Assembly: GCF_004777465.1 (NCBI RefSeq)
Contig: NZ_CP038462.1
Coordinates: 992,001 to 1,056,000 of the forward strand
DNA: 64,000 bases
DNA from: Nocardioides daphniae
Lineage (GTDB): Bacteria; Actinomycetota; Actinomycetes; Propionibacteriales; Nocardioidaceae
Reading direction: 5' to 3'
Both the position numbers and the translations under genes were made by a program. This document shows, piece after piece, positions 7,997-17,091 of this stretch. Under the pieces are notes generated by a model. The model saw nothing but the letters and a program-made list of their open reading frames with translations, had not been told where the DNA came from and searched no databases. Each line of letters begins with the position of its first letter. Position 1 is the first letter of the stretch.

Positions 7997-8908
7997 ATGC
8001 AGCTGCGTTACGTCTTCTCCGAGCTCGGCCAAGGGCTGCGCCGCAACCTGTCCATGCACCTCGCGGTGGTGCTGACCCTCTTCGTCTCGCTCACCCTGGT
8101 GGGCATGGGCGTCCTGCTCAACCAGCAGGCCACCAAGGCGGCCGACCACTGGGGCTCGCAGCTCCAGATCACGGTCTGGCTCTGCAAGACCAACGACTCC
8201 AACGCCGCCTGCACCGGCGAGGTGACCGAGGCCCAGCGTGACGCCGTCGTCGAGGTGGTCGAGGACAACCCCGAGGTCGCCGACTACCACCTGGAGTCGA
8301 AGGAGGAGGCGTTCGACAAGGTCAAGGAGCTCGTCGGCGAGGACCGCTTCGAGGGTCCGAACCCGGCCGCCACCGCCGAGGACATGCCCGAGTCGGTGTG
8401 GATCGAGCTCAAGGACCCCGACGAGTTCGAGGGGATCACCTCCGCGGTCACCGGCCTCGACGGCGTCTCCGGCATCCGTGACATGCGCGAGACCCTGAAG
8501 CCGATCTACGGCTCGATCAACGCGCTGCAGTGGGGTGCGCTCGGCATCGCCGGCTTCCTGGTGGTCGCGGCCCTGCTGCTCGTGGGCAACACGATCCGCC
8601 TCGCCGCCTTCGCCCGGCGCAAGGAGATCGGCATCATGCGCCTGGTGGGTGCGTCCACGTCGTACATCGCCCTGCCCTTCCTCCTCGAGGCGTTGGTCAC
8701 CGCCCTGGTCGGCGTCGGGCTCGCCGCCGGTGCCCTGGGCGCCTTCATGTGGTTCGGCATCCACGAGCGCGCCGGCGACACCCTGAAGTTCATGCCGTGG
8801 ATCGGTGGCAGCGAGTACGGCGTGGCCGTCGCCGCGATCGCGGTGCTCGGCCCGGTGCTCACCGTGCTGCCGACACTCGTGCTCACGCGCAAATACCTGA
8901 AAGTCTGA
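7997..8908 (+). CDS. ftsX: cell-division permease-like protein FtsX
   Basis: 303 residues. The topology is an N-terminal cytoplasmic stretch, a first transmembrane helix (residues about 22-45), a large extracytoplasmic domain to about 170 with a Cys pair (WLCKTNDSNAACTGE), then three C-terminal helices with a cytoplasmic FARRKEIGIMRLVGAS loop typical of FtsX. It transmits FtsE ATPase action to an extracellular hydrolase. ATG 7997 (MQLRYVFSELGQGLRRN) is the family-typical start. An M23 hydrolase follows 56 bp downstream and is the likely partner. Confidence 0.96.
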   Translation: MQLRYVFSELGQGLRRNLSMHLAVVLTLFVSLTLVGMGVLLNQQATKAADHWGSQLQITVWLCKTNDSNAACTGEVTEAQRDAVVEVVEDNPEVADYHLESKEEAFDKVKELVGEDRFEGPNPAATAEDMPESVWIELKDPDEFEGITSAVTGLDGVSGIRDMRETLKPIYGSINALQWGALGIAGFLVVAALLLVGNTIRLAAFARRKEIGIMRLVGASTSYIALPFLLEALVTALVGVGLAAGALGAFMWFGIHERAGDTLKFMPWIGGSEYGVAVAAIAVLGPVLTVLPTLVLTRKYLKV

Positions 8909-8964
8909 TCCCGCTCGGATACGGTCGATCCGTTCTCTTCCCCGAACAGTCGAAGGCCACCTTC

Positions 8965-10258
8965 GTGCGTCATTTCCAGCTCAGCTCCCGGCGGTCCGCC
9001 GTGCCCGCGCAGGCCCCGCACTCGCGGCGCCGTGCCCTGGCGGCCGTCCTCGTCGCCGCCCTCACCGCTGCTGCCCTCTCGGCGCCCGCCAGCGCGGACG
9101 ACCTGAAGAACAAGCAGAAGAAGAACAAGCAGCAGATCGAGAGCGCGCAGTCCGACCTGCACTCCTCGAGTGCGGCGATGCAGAAGGCCACCGCCCGGCT
9201 CACCTCGGCCCGCAACCAGCTCTCCGGCGCACAGATGGCGCTGGCCGCCGCCGAGGCCAAGGTGACCGCGGCCGAGAAGCGCGACGCCGAGATGCAGCGC
9301 GAGCTGGAGGAGGCCGTCGCCGAGCTGGCACGGGCCCGCAAGGCGCTCGCCGAGGGTCAGCAGAAGATGACGGTCCAGCAGAAGAACGTGGCCGCCACGA
9401 TCACCGACTTCTACCAGCAGGGTGACCCCTCGCTGATCGCCTTCGCGAAGCTGATGGGCGCCCAGACGCCCGCCGACCTGGCGCGGCAGACCGAGATGCG
9501 CGACGCCATCGTCGACCGTGAGGCGCACTCCTACCAGGAGCTGCTCGCCACCAAGGTCCTGCTCGACGTCAACGAGGCGCAGGTCGAGGAGGCCAAGGAC
9601 GACGTCCAGGTCAAGCGCGAGGCCGCGGCCGACCACCTCGACGCGATGGAGGTCCTCGAGGACGAGGCGACCCGGGCCCGCAACGCGGTCGCCCGCCTAG
9701 TCGCCCAGCGTCGCTCGGCGCAGGCCTCCGCCGCCCGTGCCAAGGCCGCCGACCAGCGGGCCCTGGCCAAGCTGCGCCAGGAGGAGGAGCGGATCGCGCG
9801 CATGCTGCGCCGTCGTGCCGCCCGCCAGGGTGGTGCCTCCAAGCCCGGCCAGACCGGGGGAGTGCTGTCGTGGCCCGTCCGCGACGCGCGCCTGTCGTCG
9901 CCCTACGGCTACCGCAAGCACCCGATCTACGGCTACTGGGGCATGCACGACGGCCAGGACTGGGCCGCCGCCTGCGGTTCCCCGCTCTACGCGACCGCCA
10001 ACGGCCGCATCGCCTCCTCCTACTACAGCGAGGTCTACGGCAACCAACCGGCTCGTGCTCGACCACGGCATCCTGTCCGGGGTCGGCGTCGCCAGCATCT
10101 ACAACCACGCCACGAAGTACGTCGTGCGCACCGGTGAGCGGGTCAAGCGCGGCCAGGTCATCGGCTACGTCGGCTCGACCGGCTGGTCGACCGGCTGCCA
10201 CCTGCACTTCACGGTGATGGTCAACGGACGCACGGTCGACCCGCGCAAGTGGCTCTGA
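8965..10258 (+). CDS. M23 (LytM) murein hydrolase with coiled coil, EnvC-like (frame disrupted)
   Basis: After a signal peptide (about residues 1-45, ending ASA) comes a long Lys/Glu/Ala-rich coiled coil to about residue 300, then a LytM domain. The domain has the Zn-site pattern GMHDGQDWAAACG and the C-terminal HLHFTV motif. Adjacent to ftsEX, it fits the FtsX-activated, EnvC-like class that cuts peptidoglycan or activates amidases. The frame breaks near 10042-10048: EVYGN should join RLVLDHGILSG directly, and the sequence there shows CAACCAAC where one CAAC would restore the frame (a 4-bp tandem duplication). GTG 8965 gives a proper signal peptide. If the break is real, the protein lacks the second half of its catalytic domain. 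Confidence 0.85.
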
Positions 10259-10338
10259 CCCACGCCTGACCACTCCTGACGCACGCCTTGACGCAGCCCC
10301 CGGGTAATTCTCTTGCCCCCGGTTGAGAGGATGGTCCA

Positions 10339-10818
10339 ATGGCCAAGGAGCAGGGCACGAAGCTGATCGCGCAGAACCGCAAGGCGCGTCACGACTACCA
10401 CATCGAGACGACGTGGGAGGCGGGCATCGTGCTGCAGGGGACCGAGGTCAAGTCGCTGCGCCAGGGCCGAGCGTCTCTGGTCGACGGCTTCGCCGAGATC
10501 GACAACGGCGAGGCCTGGCTGCACCAGGTGCACATCCCGGAGTACTCCCAGGGCACGTGGACCAACCACGCCGCCCGCCGCAAGCGCAAGCTGCTGCTCA
10601 ACCGCCACGAGATCGACAAGATCGAGCGCAAGGTGGCCGACAAGGGCTACACGCTCGTCCCGCTCTCGCTCTACTTCAAGGACGGTCGCGCCAAGGTCGA
10701 GATCGCGCTGGCCAAGGGCAAGAAGTCCTTCGACAAGCGTCACTCGCTGGCCGAGCGGCAGGCCAACCGGGAGAAGGAGCAAGCGGTCCAGCGTCGCCTC
10801 AAGGGCTTCAAGGACTGA
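10339..10818 (+). CDS. smpB: SsrA-binding protein SmpB
   Basis: 159 residues, an OB-fold protein that carries tmRNA to stalled ribosomes for trans-translation. Recognisable blocks are [50 protein letters not shown] ([14 protein letters not shown]) and the basic tail [21 protein letters not shown] at 10339. The next gene begins at the base after its stop. The tmRNA gene lies 1.6 kb downstream. Confidence 0.97.
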   Translation: MAKEQGTKLIAQNRKARHDYHIETTWEAGIVLQGTEVKSLRQGRASLVDGFAEIDNGEAWLHQVHIPEYSQGTWTNHAARRKRKLLLNRHEIDKIERKVADKGYTLVPLSLYFKDGRAKVEIALAKGKKSFDKRHSLAERQANREKEQAVQRRLKGFKD

Positions 10819-11751
10819 GTGGTGGCCGACCTCGAGACGCAGGCGGCTGCGCAGGCCGACGTGCACCCCGACGTGCACCCCGACGCCGCCGCGGTCCGGG
10901 CCTGGACCGAGCGACTGGCCCTGCCGGGGCTCTTCGACGTCCACACCCACTTCCTCCCGCCCCGGGTGATCGAGAAGGTCCGCGCCCAGTTCGACCAGGC
11001 CGGTCCGCTGATCGGCCGACCGTGGCCGCTGCGCTACCGCGACACCGACGCCGTGCTCGCGCAGGTGCTCCGTGACTTCGGGGTCCGCCGCTTCAGCGCC
11101 CTGCCCTACGCCCACAAGGCGGGAATGGCCGAGTTCCTCAACGACTGGGCCGCAGGCTTCGCCGCACGGGAGTCCGAGGCACTGCACTGCGGCACCTTCT
11201 TCCCCGAGCCGGGGGCGGCAGCGTACGTCTCGGAGCGGATCGCGAGCGGCCTCGAGCTCTTCAAGGTGCACGTCCAGGTCGGCGCCTTCCACGTCACCGA
11301 CCCGCTGCTCGACGACGCGTGGGGCGTCGTCGCGGAGGCTGGTACGCCGGTGGTGCTGCACGCCGGCAGCGGTCCGGTGCCCAACGAGTTCACCGGACCC
11401 GGCCCGGTCGCCGAGCTGCTGCGCCGCCACCCGCGCCTGACGCTGGTCATCGCGCACATGGGGGCGCCGGAGTACCGCGAGTTCCTGGAGCTGGCCGAGG
11501 GCTACGAGCGGGTCCACCTCGACACCACGATGGCCTTCACCGACTTCTTCGACGAGATGGGCGGGGTCTACCCGCGTGACCTGCTGCCGCGCCTGGCCAA
11601 CCTGCGCGACAAGGTGCTGCTGGGCTCGGACTTCCCCAACATCCCGTATCCCTACGTCCACCAGCTCGAGTCGCTGGAGGCGCTGGGGCTGGGGGAGGAG
11701 TGGCTGCGCGCGGTCTGCTGGGACAACGGCGTACGCCTCTTCGCTCGCTGA
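10819..11751 (+). CDS. amidohydrolase-family metal-dependent hydrolase
   Basis: 310 residues of the amidohydrolase 2 (TIM-barrel) superfamily. It has the N-terminal metal motif FDVHTHFLPP (HxH), a strand-5 FKVHVQVG, a strand-6 VVLHAGSGP, a later VIAHMGAPEY and the catalytic Asp in LLGSDFPNIPY. These enzymes use one or two divalent metals for hydrolysis or decarboxylation; the substrate cannot be told. The start is GTG at 10819, directly after the smpB stop (a second GTG follows at once), so it is probably co-transcribed with smpB. Confidence 0.85.
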   Translation: MVADLETQAAAQADVHPDVHPDAAAVRAWTERLALPGLFDVHTHFLPPRVIEKVRAQFDQAGPLIGRPWPLRYRDTDAVLAQVLRDFGVRRFSALPYAHKAGMAEFLNDWAAGFAARESEALHCGTFFPEPGAAAYVSERIASGLELFKVHVQVGAFHVTDPLLDDAWGVVAEAGTPVVLHAGSGPVPNEFTGPGPVAELLRRHPRLTLVIAHMGAPEYREFLELAEGYERVHLDTTMAFTDFFDEMGGVYPRDLLPRLANLRDKVLLGSDFPNIPYPYVHQLESLEALGLGEEWLRAVCWDNGVRLFAR

Positions 11752-11804
11752 CCTCGGCGCCCAAACGTGGTCTGCTGACAGGCGGCCCGTGGGCTCGTGT
11801 GAGA

Positions 11805-12307
11805 ATGCGAGACGTGGTTGCACCGACTTATGACGAGCTCTCCGCGCTTCCTGCCTACTGCGAGCAGGTCGTGCCCCAGGGCTTCGAGGACATCAACGGA
11901 CATCTGAACATCCGTCACTACGTGGGCATCGCCTCGAGGGTCTCGACGAGTCGCTCGTCGACCTCGGCATCCCCATGCAGTGGCCGAACATCGCTGGTCA
12001 GGCCGTCTTCACGGCCGAGCACCACATGACCTACGTGCACGAGCTGCGCACCGGCGACCGCCTCTCGGTGCGCGTGCGCCTGCTGGGTCGCTCCGACCGC
12101 GCCGTGCACGCCCTGGTCTACCTGCTCGACGAGACCCACCAGCGCGTCAGCTTCGTCATGGAGGAGATCTTCCTGCACGTCGACCTCGAGTCGCGCAAGA
12201 CCTCCGACTGGCCGGCCGACGTGGCCGAGAAGATCGACGCGCAGATCAAGAAGGACGCCGACCTTCCGTTCGAGGCCGTGACCTCGGGCGCGATGGCGCT
12301 GCGCTGA
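11805..12307 (+). CDS. acyl-CoA thioesterase, hotdog fold (frameshifted)
   Basis: The N-terminal frame gives a 4-hydroxybenzoyl-CoA-thioesterase-like opening, VPQGFEDINGHLNIRHYVGIASR, where D.NGH.N..HY is the hotdog active-site helix. The remainder (LDESLVDLGIPMQWPNIAGQ and on to SGAMALR) is in another frame. The join falls at about 11938-11942, and one missing base restores SRGLDESL. Together the parts give about 165 residues, the usual length. The start could be ATG 11805 or GTG 11814. It lies upstream of ssrA. Confidence 0.75.
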
Positions 12308-12400
12308 CCACTGCCGCACGCGCCGCGGCCGGGAATAACCGGTCGCGGCTCGTTGGTTGGAGTCAGTAGACTGCGCGAGCAGTGTGTTGAAAACTCAAGA

Positions 12401-12771
12401 GGGGCTGATCGGTTTCGACTTGGGACGTTAGTTCCAGGGGAAGCGGGTCGAGAAGCCAGCGTCATCTCGTAAACGACCGCTGGAAACCTATAGTTGCCAA
12501 CGTTAAGCGCAACGACTTCGCTCTCGCTGCCTGAGCAGTGATCGAAGGGTCTGACCGGGCATCCGTCCTCGTCCCGGACCCAGGCCTCATCTAGAGGACT
12601 TGCTTGTCACTCTCTGTCAGGAGGGGTGGCAGGGACTTTTTCCTGGCTGAGCCCGTCGGTGATGTGTCTGTGCAAGCACCGGGGCCGAGAAAAGCGCCAG
12701 CACCGACTACACCCGTAGAAGACCTGGATCGGCGCTCGAGGACCGGGGTTCGATTCCCCGCAGCTCCACCA
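12401..12771 (+). ncRNA. ssrA: transfer-messenger RNA (tmRNA)
   Basis: The 5' end GGGGCTGATCGGTTTCGAC and the 3' end GGTTCGATTCCCCGCAGCTCCACCA form the tRNA-Ala-like half, with CCA encoded. The internal reading frame runs from resume codon GCC at 12496 to TGA at 12534 and encodes the 12-residue degradation tag ANVKRNDFALAA. Length is 371 nt. It rescues stalled ribosomes with SmpB (10339-10818). A strong hairpin follows at 12802. Confidence 0.97.
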
Positions 12772-12801
12772 GCACCATTCACCACAGCCCTCTTGCTGAG
12801 C

Positions 12802-12837
12802 ACGACGACGACCCCGCCCCGGCGGGGTCGTCGTCGT
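12802..12837 (+). terminator. hairpin terminator after ssrA
   Basis: A 17-bp perfect inverted repeat (ACGACGACGACCCCGCC and its complement) with a minimal loop begins 31 bp after the tmRNA 3' end. Confidence 0.8.
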
Positions 12838-12897
12838 TCCGGGACCACGCCGGTCGCCCGGCGGCACCCGTGCGCCTTGGCAAGCCCCAGAGGAAAG

Positions 12898-13419
12898 ATG
12901 GACAATTGGCTCGCCGTTCTAGGGTTCGTGCCGATAGGTACGACGTCCGGCACCGTTTTTCTCTCGGGAGTGACCTTGCTAGTAGCCGTTTCTGTCGTGC
13001 TCGCCGTTGCTGCGGCCGCCGGTGCGTTCTTCACCTTCGGGCCTGGTCTGCGTACGCGTGGACGCCGTGTCGACGCCGCCGAGGCGCAGGTGCCCGAGGT
13101 GGAGGCCTGGGCGCAGCCCGAGTACCCCGAGGTCCTCGTGGTCAACCGCTCGCCGGTGCCGGTGCACGACGTCCGGGCCTTCGTGGCGCTGGGTCGCCGT
13201 CGCGCCAAGTGCGTGGGGTGGATCCGCACCCTCCCGCCGACCGGCGACAAGCCCTCGCGGGTGGCCATCAACGCCGACAGCCGCGAGCGCTGGATCGAGT
13301 GGCAGGGCGCTGAGCGCCGCGGTGGCCGCGACGTGGTCGTCGAGGTCACGTTCCGCGACCACACCGGTCAGCACTGGCGCCGCGACCGCACCGGCGCCTT
13401 CGCCGCGATCGACGGCTGA
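12898..13419 (+). CDS. single-pass membrane protein of unknown function
   Basis: 173 residues. A hydrophobic segment at about 20-45 (FLSGVTLLVAVSVVLAVAAAAG) is followed by a soluble domain with an EVLVVNRSPVPVHDVRAF stretch and a C-terminal WRRDRTGAF, resembling beta-sandwich-like accessory domains found after one membrane anchor. No function can be assigned. ATG 12898 is preceded by AGAGGAAAG. It is transcribed away from ssrA. Confidence 0.7.
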   Translation: MDNWLAVLGFVPIGTTSGTVFLSGVTLLVAVSVVLAVAAAAGAFFTFGPGLRTRGRRVDAAEAQVPEVEAWAQPEYPEVLVVNRSPVPVHDVRAFVALGRRRAKCVGWIRTLPPTGDKPSRVAINADSRERWIEWQGAERRGGRDVVVEVTFRDHTGQHWRRDRTGAFAAIDG

Positions 13420-13608
13420 GCCGGCGCAGGCCAGGCGCCTACTCGCGTGGGAGAGACTGGGTGAGGAGCCCCGCCTCCACGTGGTCGTGACCACGGTGGC
13501 GGGCTGCCTGCTCGGCACCCTCGGCGGGATGGTCACCGCCCGGCGGCAGCGGCGTCTCGCGCACGAGGCGGTCGTCGCCCCCTGACAGTCACCCTGACGG
13601 TCCACGGC

Positions 13609-13998
13609 CTACGGCTCCTGCTGGGGCACGCCGTCCGGTACGTCGGTGGTCGGGCTCGGCTCGTCGGGGCTGGGCGCCTCGGTCGGCGACCCCGACGGCG
13701 TCTGCGTGGGCGACGGCGACGGCGAGCTCGACCCGGTCCCACGACTCGGCGACGGCGACGGGCTCGTGCTGCTCGGCCGCGGCGTCGAGGGGGAGGGGCG
13801 TGGGGTCGGACGTACGGTCGGGGTGGGCTCCCGGGTCTCCTCCGGCTCGGCCGGAGCGCTCTCACGCGGGCGGTCCACCCCGGGCGTGACGGGGTCGGGT
13901 GCGGGCGGCCGCACCAGCAGGTAGGTGACCAGCGCCGCCACGAAGACCAGCCCCAGGACGACGGTGGAGGGGCGCGGGCGCGGGCGTCGGGCGGTCAC
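13609..13998 (-). CDS. membrane-anchored Pro/Ser/Thr-rich protein
   Basis: 129 residues: an Arg-rich N-terminus, one transmembrane segment (STVVLGLVFVAALVTYLLV, about 11-29), then a low-complexity extracellular tail of Pro, Ser, Thr and Glu (PSPSPSP, TPRP). Such tails act as cell-wall spacers or linkers. GTG at 13998 overlaps the stop of the MscS gene (GTGA), so the two are translationally coupled. It may assist the channel, but nothing in the sequence proves this. Confidence 0.75.
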   Translation of the reverse strand: MTARRPRPRPSTVVLGLVFVAALVTYLLVRPPAPDPVTPGVDRPRESAPAEPEETREPTPTVRPTPRPSPSTPRPSSTSPSPSPSRGTGSSSPSPSPTQTPSGSPTEAPSPDEPSPTTDVPDGVPQQEP

Positions 13999-14882
13999 TG
14001 TGTAGTCCCGGTGGGCTCGCCGGTGGCCAGCTGGGCAGAGGTGCGGATGTTCTCCCGCATCAGCGCCCGGGTGATCATCGCGCGCAGGGTCCGTCCGACG
14101 ACGAACTGCTTGCCGGGCAGCGTACGCGCCACCACACGCACCTTGAACTGGTCGACCTCGATGGACTCCACGCCCATCACCGCCGGCACGTCGAGCAGCA
14201 GCGGCCGCAGGGTCTCGTCCTCGTACGCTGCCGCCCCGACGTCGCGCAGGATGTCGTTGACGTGGTTGACGTCGGCGGTGACCGGGACCGGGACGTCGAT
14301 GACCGCGCGGGCCCAGCCGCGCGACAGGTTGGTGGTCTGGATGATCTGGCCGTTGGGCGTGATCACGACCTCGCCCGCGGGCGTACGCACGGTCGTGGTG
14401 CGCAGGCTGACCTCCTCGACGGTGCCGATCACCGGGTCGCCGACGCCAAGGGCCTGCAGCCGGATCAGGTCCCCGTAGCCGTACTGGCGCTCGGCGAAGA
14501 GGAAGAAGCCGGCGAGCAGGTCCTGCACGATCCGCTGGGCGCCGAAGCCCAGCGCGACGCCCGCCACGGTGGCCGCGGGCACGATGGCGCTCATCGAGAG
14601 ACCGAAGCGCTGGGCGACCATCAGCGCGGCGACGACGTAGATCGTCACGACGGCCACCCAGGAGAGCAGCTGGATCAGGGCGTGGTTGCGCTTGGCGTCC
14701 TCGGAGCGGACCAGGTTGTCGGTGTCGGGCTCGCGGTGCTCGATCCGGGTGGTCCAGCGGGCGGCGGCCCAGGTGACCAGGCGGGCGACGAGCACGGAGC
14801 CGGTCGACCACAGCACGATCTCCAGCCCCTCGCGACGGAGCCAGAGCACGAGGTCGGCGAAGGCCGTGGCTTCCGGGGTCAC
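13995..14882 (-). CDS. MscS-family mechanosensitive channel
   Basis: 295 residues. Three membrane helices are followed by the pore-lining helix and beta domain: AIVPAATVAGVALGFGAQRIVQDLLAGFFLFAE is the family-defining Gly/Ala-rich TM3 region, and RTPAGEVVITPNGQIIQTTNLSRGWAR is the start of the Sm-like beta domain. These channels release solutes on hypo-osmotic shock. GTG 14882 is the first start giving a sensible N-terminus. It is coupled to the downstream Pro/Ser-rich gene. Confidence 0.93.
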   Translation of the reverse strand: MTPEATAFADLVLWLRREGLEIVLWSTGSVLVARLVTWAAARWTTRIEHREPDTDNLVRSEDAKRNHALIQLLSWVAVVTIYVVAALMVAQRFGLSMSAIVPAATVAGVALGFGAQRIVQDLLAGFFLFAERQYGYGDLIRLQALGVGDPVIGTVEEVSLRTTTVRTPAGEVVITPNGQIIQTTNLSRGWARAVIDVPVPVTADVNHVNDILRDVGAAAYEDETLRPLLLDVPAVMGVESIEVDQFKVRVVARTLPGKQFVVGRTLRAMITRALMRENIRTSAQLATGEPTGTTQ

Positions 14883-14999
14883 GCGGCCACCGTACCCAGC
14901 GGACCTGACGCAGACACTCCGTCCGAGCCGGCGGCCGCCGGGCCGTGCCCGTCCACAGGACCGGAACTCCGGGCTTGCCCGGGGTCCTAGGGTCGAACC

Positions 15000-15416
15000 A
15001 TGAAGCCTCTTTACACCGCCACTGCCGTGTCCACCGGAGAAGGCCGCAACGGCCACGTCGAGACCACCGACGGCCTGATCGTCACCGACGTACGCACGCC
15101 CAAGGAGATGGGCGGGGAGGGCGGGGCCACCAACCCCGAGCAGCTCTTCGCCGCCGGCTACGCCGCCTGCTTCCACTCCGCGCTGAAGTCGGTCTCCAAG
15201 AAGGAGGGGGCCGACGCGGGCGAGTCCGAGGTCGTAGCCGACGTCTCCATCGGCGACAACGGCCAGGGCGGGTTCATGCTCGCGGTCGGCCTCGAGGTCA
15301 CCATGCCGAAGGTCGAGCGTGAGGTCGCCGAGAAGCTCGTGGAGAAGGCGCACCAGGTGTGCCCCTACTCCAACGCGACCCGCGGCAACATCGAGGTCAC
15401 GCTGACGGTCGCCTGA
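15000..15416 (+). CDS. ohr: organic hydroperoxide resistance protein (OsmC/Ohr family)
   Basis: 138 residues, a thiol peroxidase reducing organic hydroperoxides. Both active-site cysteines are present: AAGYAACFHSAL (Cys near 58) and HQVCPYSNATRGN (Cys near 122), together with the GGEGGATNPEQLFAAGYAACF block that separates Ohr from OsmC. No MarR-type OhrR regulator is adjacent. ATG 15000. Confidence 0.96.
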   Translation: MKPLYTATAVSTGEGRNGHVETTDGLIVTDVRTPKEMGGEGGATNPEQLFAAGYAACFHSALKSVSKKEGADAGESEVVADVSIGDNGQGGFMLAVGLEVTMPKVEREVAEKLVEKAHQVCPYSNATRGNIEVTLTVA

Positions 15417-15451
15417 CCGGTTCACCGACCCCGGCCGGTTAGCCTCCAGAC

Positions 15452-16483
15452 GTGGACGCAGTCGAGGCGGTGGACGACTTCCAGCGACGCCATGCCGTCG
15501 TGGGGTTCCCGCTCGCCGTCGTCTACAAGTACTTCGACGACCAAGGCCCCTACCTGGCCGCGGCGCTGACCTACTACGCCTTCATCGCGATCTTCCCGCT
15601 GATGCTGCTCGGCTCGTCGATCCTCGGCCTGGTGCTGCGCGGGGAGCCCGAGTGGCAGGAGGCGATCCTCGACTCGACGCTCGCGCAGTTCCCGATCATC
15701 GGCGACCAGATCGGTCGCCCCGAGGGCCTCCAGGGGTCCGTCTCCGGTGTCGCCATCGGCGCCGCCGTCGCCCTCTACGGCTGCCTCGGACTCGGGCAGG
15801 CCCTGCAGAACACCCAGCACGTGGCGTGGTCGGTGCCGCGCAACAGCCGCCCCAACCCCGTGTACGCCCGCCTCAAGACCTTGGTCCTGCTCGTCACGGC
15901 GGGGCTGTCGCTGCTCACCGTCTCGGTGCTGGCCACGCTGGTGAGCACCACCGACTTCGCCGGCGACGTCGTGCCCGGCGTCGTGCGTACGCTGCTCCCG
16001 TTCGTCACCGTCGTGGTGATCGGCGCCTTCCTCACCTTGCTCTTCCGTCTCTCCGCCACCGGGCAGCACTCGTTCGTGCGGGCCGCCCCCGGCGGGTTCG
16101 CCCTGGCCTTCATGTGGCAGGGCCTGCAGCTGCTCGGGGCCAGCTACGTCGCCCGCGTCCTGGTCGACACCAGCACGATGGCCCAGACCTTCGGCCTGGT
16201 CCTCGGTCTGATCGGGTTCCTGTGGCTGGGCGCGGTGATGGCCGTGCTCGCGATGGAGATCAACGTCGTCCTCTCGCGCCGGCTGTGGCCGCGTGCGCTG
16301 CTGACCCCCTTCACCGACAAGGTGCAGCTGACCGCGGCCGACCGGAGGGCCTACGCGTCGTACGCCCGGATGCAGCGTCACAAGGGGTTCGAGAAGGTCG
16401 CGGTCACCTGGGAGGAGGGCAGGGCGACCGACGAGGAGACGCCGCAGGAGCAGGCGGCAGACGGGCGGGGGAGCGGCACCTAA
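15452..16483 (+). CDS. YihY/virulence factor BrkB family membrane protein
   Basis: 343 residues with about six transmembrane segments and the YihY pattern: an N-terminal YLAAALTYYAFIAIFPLMLL, a central LYGCLGLGQALQNTQHVAW and a late FGLVLGLIGFLWLGAVMAVLAMEIN. The family was once called ribonuclease BN but is a polytopic inner-membrane protein of uncertain function. The C-terminus is a short charged tail. GTG start, 35 bp after ohr. Confidence 0.92.
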   Translation: MDAVEAVDDFQRRHAVVGFPLAVVYKYFDDQGPYLAAALTYYAFIAIFPLMLLGSSILGLVLRGEPEWQEAILDSTLAQFPIIGDQIGRPEGLQGSVSGVAIGAAVALYGCLGLGQALQNTQHVAWSVPRNSRPNPVYARLKTLVLLVTAGLSLLTVSVLATLVSTTDFAGDVVPGVVRTLLPFVTVVVIGAFLTLLFRLSATGQHSFVRAAPGGFALAFMWQGLQLLGASYVARVLVDTSTMAQTFGLVLGLIGFLWLGAVMAVLAMEINVVLSRRLWPRALLTPFTDKVQLTAADRRAYASYARMQRHKGFEKVAVTWEEGRATDEETPQEQAADGRGSGT

Positions 16484-16608
16484 GAGGGTTTTCACGTTCG
16501 TCTCACGCACCCCTCATGGCGGCTGCCCATGCTCATGTCATCGCCCCGGACGACCAGGTCGCCTCGAGGCAGCACCACGACATGACACCCATCGACGAGA
16601 GGACCCCC

Positions 16609-16995
16609 ATGTTCACGCTCCGCAAGACCACCGCCACCCTCGGTGCCACCGCCCTGCTCGCCACCGGCCTCGGCGCTGTCGCCACGGCCCCGGCCCAGGC
16701 CGCCGACCGCGAGTTCCGCTGCTCCGGCGCCGAGGTCGAGTTCGACGTCGAGAAGGAGGACGGCCGCTTCGAGGTCGAGGCCGACATCGACGACGCCAAG
16801 CCCGGCAGCAAGTGGCGCATCACCCTGCGCCACGACGGCAAGGTCTACTACAACAAGGTCCGCACGGCCGACAGCGACGGCGACGTCGAGGTCGACCGCA
16901 ACCGCCGCAACACCGCCGGCAAGGACGTCTTCAAGATCACCGTGAAGAAGGTCGGCAGCAAGAAGTCCTGCAGCCGCACCATCACCCGCCGCTGA
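16609..16995 (+). CDS. small secreted basic/acidic protein of unknown function
   Basis: 128 residues with a signal peptide (TATLGATALLATGLGAVATAPAQA; cleavage near residue 32). The mature domain alternates acidic and basic residues, has two cysteines (one near each end) that could close a disulfide, and looks all-beta (WRITLRHDGKVYYNKV). No family is recognised. ATG 16609 is preceded by GAGAGGA. A strong hairpin follows. Confidence 0.8.
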   Translation: MFTLRKTTATLGATALLATGLGAVATAPAQAADREFRCSGAEVEFDVEKEDGRFEVEADIDDAKPGSKWRITLRHDGKVYYNKVRTADSDGDVEVDRNRRNTAGKDVFKITVKKVGSKKSCSRTITRR

Positions 16996-17025
16996 CCCAG
17001 CGGACCCGCCCACGCGGGAACGACG

Positions 17026-17058
17026 ACGGCGCCCGCCCCGCGAGGGGACGGGCGCCGT
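17026..17058. terminator. hairpin terminator between convergent genes
   Basis: A 10-bp outer stem (ACGGCGCCCG with its complement) encloses a CCCC/GGGG inner stem with a GCGA loop. It sits between the secreted protein (+) and the RND transporter (-). Confidence 0.8.
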
Positions 17059-17091
17059 TCGTACGTCCGCAGCCGGTGCCAGCGGCTGGCG

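Noticed and set aside
13420..13585. Possible small hydrophobic ORF ending HEAVVAP
   Set aside because: No start codon with a ribosome site and no conservation evidence; it may be remnant sequence after the upstream gene.
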